64,000 nt of DNA. Source: Membranipora membranacea (Eukaryota; Bryozoa; Gymnolaemata; Cheilostomatida; Membraniporidae). Numbering within the stretch: the first letter of the stretch is position 1; every line of letters starts with the position of its first letter. Shown here piece after piece: positions 60,342-64,000 of this stretch. A program made the translations under genes and the position numbers. The DNA lies in NCBI GenBank assembly GCA_914767715.1, contig OU612074.1, positions 4,295,501 to 4,359,500 of the forward strand. Direction: 5' to 3'. The notes beneath the pieces were generated by a model. That model was not told the DNA's origin. It searched no databases and was given only the letters and a program-made list of their open reading frames with translations.

Positions 60342-63300
60342 TTAGATGTGATTAATATTCACATACCTTTGTACTTTGATGCACCGAACACACGCCCATT
60401 CAATAGCTGCTAGCTCCTGCTGAGTTATGCCCTTCTTCATTGTAGTGCAGACAACATGGTACCAGTCCTGACATTTCTCGCATTCGATCCAGTGAAGTGT
60501 ATCCGGTAACTTCATCTTTCCTCTTCTCACCTTGCAGTATTGAGCTTTGCAGTCATCGTTCTCAGTTTCACTGGCTTTCCTTCTCTGCAACATCAACAGG
60601 ATTATAGGGTCAAATTTTGCAGTATTTTTTGGCATCCACCAACACAAGTATATCTTGTTGTCCCGTTGGCTGAATGTTATATACGAAATCTCTATATATA
60701 TATATATCTATATCTATTTTTATAGCAGCTTAATAAGGTATCATGTGATTTCTGATTGATTTCTGCGGAATTATATAAACAAGATTTGCTTCTACTGTCT
60801 ATTTTTCTCTGTAAAATCTGCAGGATTGCAAGGTCAAGCATGGCAGTATTTTTTGTCCCCCATCAAAGCAGATATGTCTTGTGGGATGTAATGTTCTATT
60901 TCTTTTTATTATAGCAGTGTGAATAGATAGATAATACATTGTGAGAATTATAGGGTCAAATTTTGCAGTATTTTTTGGCACCCACCAACACAAGTATATC
61001 TTGTTGTCCGTTGGCTGAATGTTATATACGAAATCTCTATATATATATATATCTATATCTATTTTTATAGCAGCTTAATAAGGTATCATGTGATTTCTGA
61101 TTGATTTCTGCGGAATTATATAAACAAGATTTGCTTCTACTGTCTATTTTCTCTGTAAAATCTGCAGGATTGCAAGGTCAAGCATGGCAGTACTTTTTGT
61201 CCCCCATCAAAGCAGATATGTCTTGTGGGATGTAATGTTCTATTTCTTTTTATTATAGCAGTGTAAATAGATAGATAATACATTGTGAGAATTATAGGGT
61301 CAAATTTTGCAGTATTTTTTGGCACCCACCAACACAAGTATATCTTGTTGTCCGTTGGCTGAATGTTATATACGAAATCTCTATATATATATATATCTAT
61401 ATCTATTTTTATAGCAGCTTAATAAGGTATCATGTGATTTCTGATTGATTTCTGCGGAATTATATAAACAAGATTTGCTTCTACTGTCTATTTTTCTCTG
61501 TAAAATCTGCAGGATTGCAAGGTCAAGCATGGCAGTATTTTTTGTCCCCCATCAAAGCAGATATGTCTTGTGGGATGTAATGTTCTATTTCTTTTTATTA
61601 TAGCAGTGTGAATAGATAGATAATACATTGTGAGAATTATAGGGTCAAATTTTGCAGTATTTTTTGGCACCCACCAACACAAGTATATCTTGTTGTCCGT
61701 TGGCTGAATGTTATATACGAAATCTCTATATATATATATATATCTATATCTATTTTTATAGCAGCTTAATAAGGTATCATGTGATTTCTGATTGATTTCT
61801 GCGGAATTATATAAACAAGATTTGCTCCTACTGTCTATTTTTCTCTGTAAAATCTGCAGGATTGCAAGGTCAAGCATGGCAGTATTTTTTGTCCCCCATC
61901 AAAGCAGATATGTCTTGTGGGATGTAATGTTCTATTACTTTTTATTATAGCAGCGTAAATAGATAGATAATACATTGTGAGAATTATAGGGTCAAATTTT
62001 ACAGTATTTTTTGGCACCCACCAACACAAGTATATCTTGTTGTCCCGTTGGCTGAATGTTATATACGAAATCTCTCTATATATATATATCTATATCTATT
62101 TATATAGCAGCTTAATAAGGTATCATGTGATTTCTGATTGATTTCTGCGGAATTATATAAACAAGATTTGCTTCTACTGTCTATTTTTCTCTGTAAAATC
62201 TGCAGGATTGCAAGGTCAAGCATGGCAGTATTTTTTGTCCCCCATCAAAGCAGATATGTCTTGTGGGATGTAATGTTCTATTACTTTTTATTATAGCAGC
62301 GTAAATAGATAGATAATACATTGTGAGAATTATAGGGTCAAATTTTACAGTATTTTTTGGCACCCACCAACACAAGTATATCTTGTTGTCCCGTTGGCTG
62401 AATGTTATATACGAAATCTCTATATATATATATATCTATATCTATTTTTATAGCAGCTTAATAAGGTATCATGTGATTTCTGATTGATTTCTGCGGAATT
62501 ATATAAACAAGATTTGCTTCTACTGTCTATTTTCTCTGTAAAATCTGCAGGATTGCAAGGTCAAGCATGGCAGTACTTTTTGTCCCCCATCAAAGCAGAT
62601 ATGTCTTGTGGGATGTAATGTTCTATTTCTTTTTATTATAGCAGTGTAAATAGATAGATAATACATTGTGAGAATTATAGGGTCAAATTTTGCAGTATTT
62701 TTTGGCACCCACCAACACAAGTATATCTTGTTGTCCGTTGGCTGAATGTTATATACAAAATCTCTATATATATATATATCTATATCTATTTTTATAGCAG
62801 CTTAATAAGGTATCATGTGATTTCTGATTGATTTCTGCGGAATTATATAAACAAGATTTGCTTCTACTGTCTAATTTCTCTGTAAAATCTGCAGGATTGC
62901 AAGGTCAAGCATGGCAGTATTTTTTGTCCCCCATCAAAGCAGATATGTCTTGTGGGATGTAATGTTCTATTACTTTTTATTATAGCAGCGTAAATAGATA
63001 ATGCATTGTAAGAATTTCTTCCGATGAATCTTTGCGAAGTTAACATCAGCATTTTTTGAATTCCTCTTTTTGTGAACCAAAAATCTGTAATTAAATACAA
63101 ATTACCTATGTATTTTGAAAAACTTACCTTACGAGTACTTGCAGACCTTTTCTCTGTTGACGTCTGCTCCATAGCGGATATCTTGCTGCGATGAGACTGC
63201 TTCCTCTGTTGTTGTAGTGCGTTGAGCATTCTCTTCCGAAATTCATTATTTCCCACTGGCAGGTAGCGCTGTAGCAGAAGCCTCCACACTTCTTCCAGGA

Positions 63301-63898
63301 GAATCGGGTCAGGTTGTCCTGGAAAGAGTGAACCCAGTTTTTCCCGCAGGCATACATCATTGAGCAGATAGTTATAGGTTACTTCGTAAATGACAGGACC
63401 CACTGTCATTCCGGTCTCAAGGGTCTCACGCCTGTCTCTAGCTTCATTCAGCTGAAGAAACAGCTCGTATGCTGAGTCTGTAATGTGTGTGCGAGTCCCC
63501 TTGATGTCTCCTCTCGCCGTCTCTGACACTGTGTCAGGGTACCTGCCTGACCTCGCCTCACTTTCTGAGGTTTTAAGCACAGTTTCAAATGCATGCTTCA
63601 CACGCTTGCACAGTTTGTATGTGGCTGTTGTGGTTTTTCCTCTGAGTAATCTGAGGCGACGAGACATCTGTTTAATGCACTTGAACACTGTGCGACCGCC
63701 AATCTTACGTATTACACCTCTGGCTGCATCAGAGGTTTGAAGAGATGTTGAGGGTTGCGCAGAAGCAGAAGTTCTGGCGAGACGTGAAGATCTTTCTGCC
63801 TGACGGTCAGCCTCAGTGTTCAGATACCTGCTGCACATTGACGAGAACATGACACGCAGGTAATAGTGATACTGATTGGGAATGTTCTCTTCCACCAT
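60342..63898 (-). CDS. Basic protein with a C-terminal PHD finger (5' end may lie beyond the window)
   Basis: Two exons join in phase: 63898-63128 (257 codons, donor GTAAGT) and 60584-60342 (80 codons and stop, acceptor TTGATGTTGCAG), giving 337 residues. The C-terminal exon carries a PHD-type cysteine/histidine pattern: DCKAQYC, WIECEKCQDWYHVVC, WACVRC. In known families PHD fingers read histone H3 tails. The N-terminal part (MFSSMCSRYLNTEADRQAER, RLLRGKTTTATYKLCKRV, EEVWRLLLQRYLPVGNNEFR) is helical and basic, and I do not recognise it. An ATG with good context (CAAAGATGG) is used as start, but CTTACAG just upstream could be an acceptor, so it may be an internal exon. Its stop is 60 bp from the transposase stop, and the genes are convergent. 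Confidence 0.7.
60588..63010. repeat. 346-bp tandem repeat, seven units, in the PHD gene intron
   Basis: Units of about 344-347 bp each contain TTGCAAGGTCAAGCATGGCA, TTATAGGGTCAAATTTTGCA, a TA-rich microsatellite and TAAGGTATCATGTGATTTC. The first match abuts the PHD exon acceptor at 60585 and the last ends near 63010. The repeat fills almost all of the intron. Each unit gives a spurious 64-66 residue open frame on the minus strand (MCWWVPKNTAKFDPI). Confidence 0.95.
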
Positions 63899-64000
63899 CT
63901 TTGCTGTAAGTTCAGTGGTTTTAAACTTAAATATTGTCTCTGCAAACGAACTGAATATGACATCATTAGCTACATTGTTCTGAACATTCCCAGCTAGAAT

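Noticed and set aside
60799-62720. Repeated 64-66 residue minus-strand frames starting MCWWVPKNT
   Set aside because: One per 346-bp unit, inside an intron, with no conservation evidence beyond the DNA repeat.

Overview
The window looks like nuclear DNA from an invertebrate animal. It is AT-rich, the genes are split by GT-AG introns (usually a few hundred bases, some several kb), and it carries TRIM-type RING/B-box exons, an eIF4G W2 domain, a PHD finger, LINE remnants, hAT and P-like transposases, tRNA-derived elements and large minisatellites. There is no sign of bacterial or organellar sequence. The species cannot be named from sequence alone.

Region 1 (1-14.6 kb) and region 2 (about 31.4-45.0 kb) are two copies of one segment lying about 30.4 kb apart. 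Each carries (a) a multi-exon gene that joins an eIF4G-like N-terminal segment to a RING finger, B-box zinc fingers, a short helical linker and a C-terminal W2/HEAT domain of the eIF4G type, and (b) a downstream hAT-family transposase gene split by the same frameshift in both copies. Copy 2 has the more complete 5' end: glutamine/proline-rich eIF4G-like exons at 18.7-19.7 kb and 30.5-31.3 kb join in phase to the duplicated exons. The protein lacks the MIF4G and MA3 domains of true eIF4G. It reads as an E3-ligase-like module inserted between the two ends of a translation initiation scaffold, and this is the most striking gene in the window.

Region 3 (14.6-31.4 kb) is the space between copies, mostly inside or upstream of the copy-2 gene. 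It holds a 1-kb inverted-repeat element, a 4.4-kb array of a 60-bp repeat (about 74 units), a heptamer microsatellite, a tRNA-like sequence and an 878-bp non-autonomous hAT element with a clear 8-bp target duplication.

Region 4 (45.6-64 kb) holds two convergent genes. On the plus strand a 12-exon gene (736 residues predicted) starts with an RFX-like winged helix and continues into a P-element/THAP9-like RNase H transposase core. On the minus strand, ending only 60 bp away, a basic protein of at least 337 residues ends in a PHD finger. The first intron of the transposase gene is split by a 6.9-kb foldback element whose long terminal inverted repeats contain 14-bp tandem repeats, and which has old LINE fragments inside. 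The PHD gene's intron contains seven units of a 346-bp tandem repeat. A plausible reading is a two-gene DNA transposon, or its domesticated relative, with a transposase and a chromatin-reading partner.

Exon joins below were derived by eye from splice sites and reading phase; none was tested against transcripts or databases.
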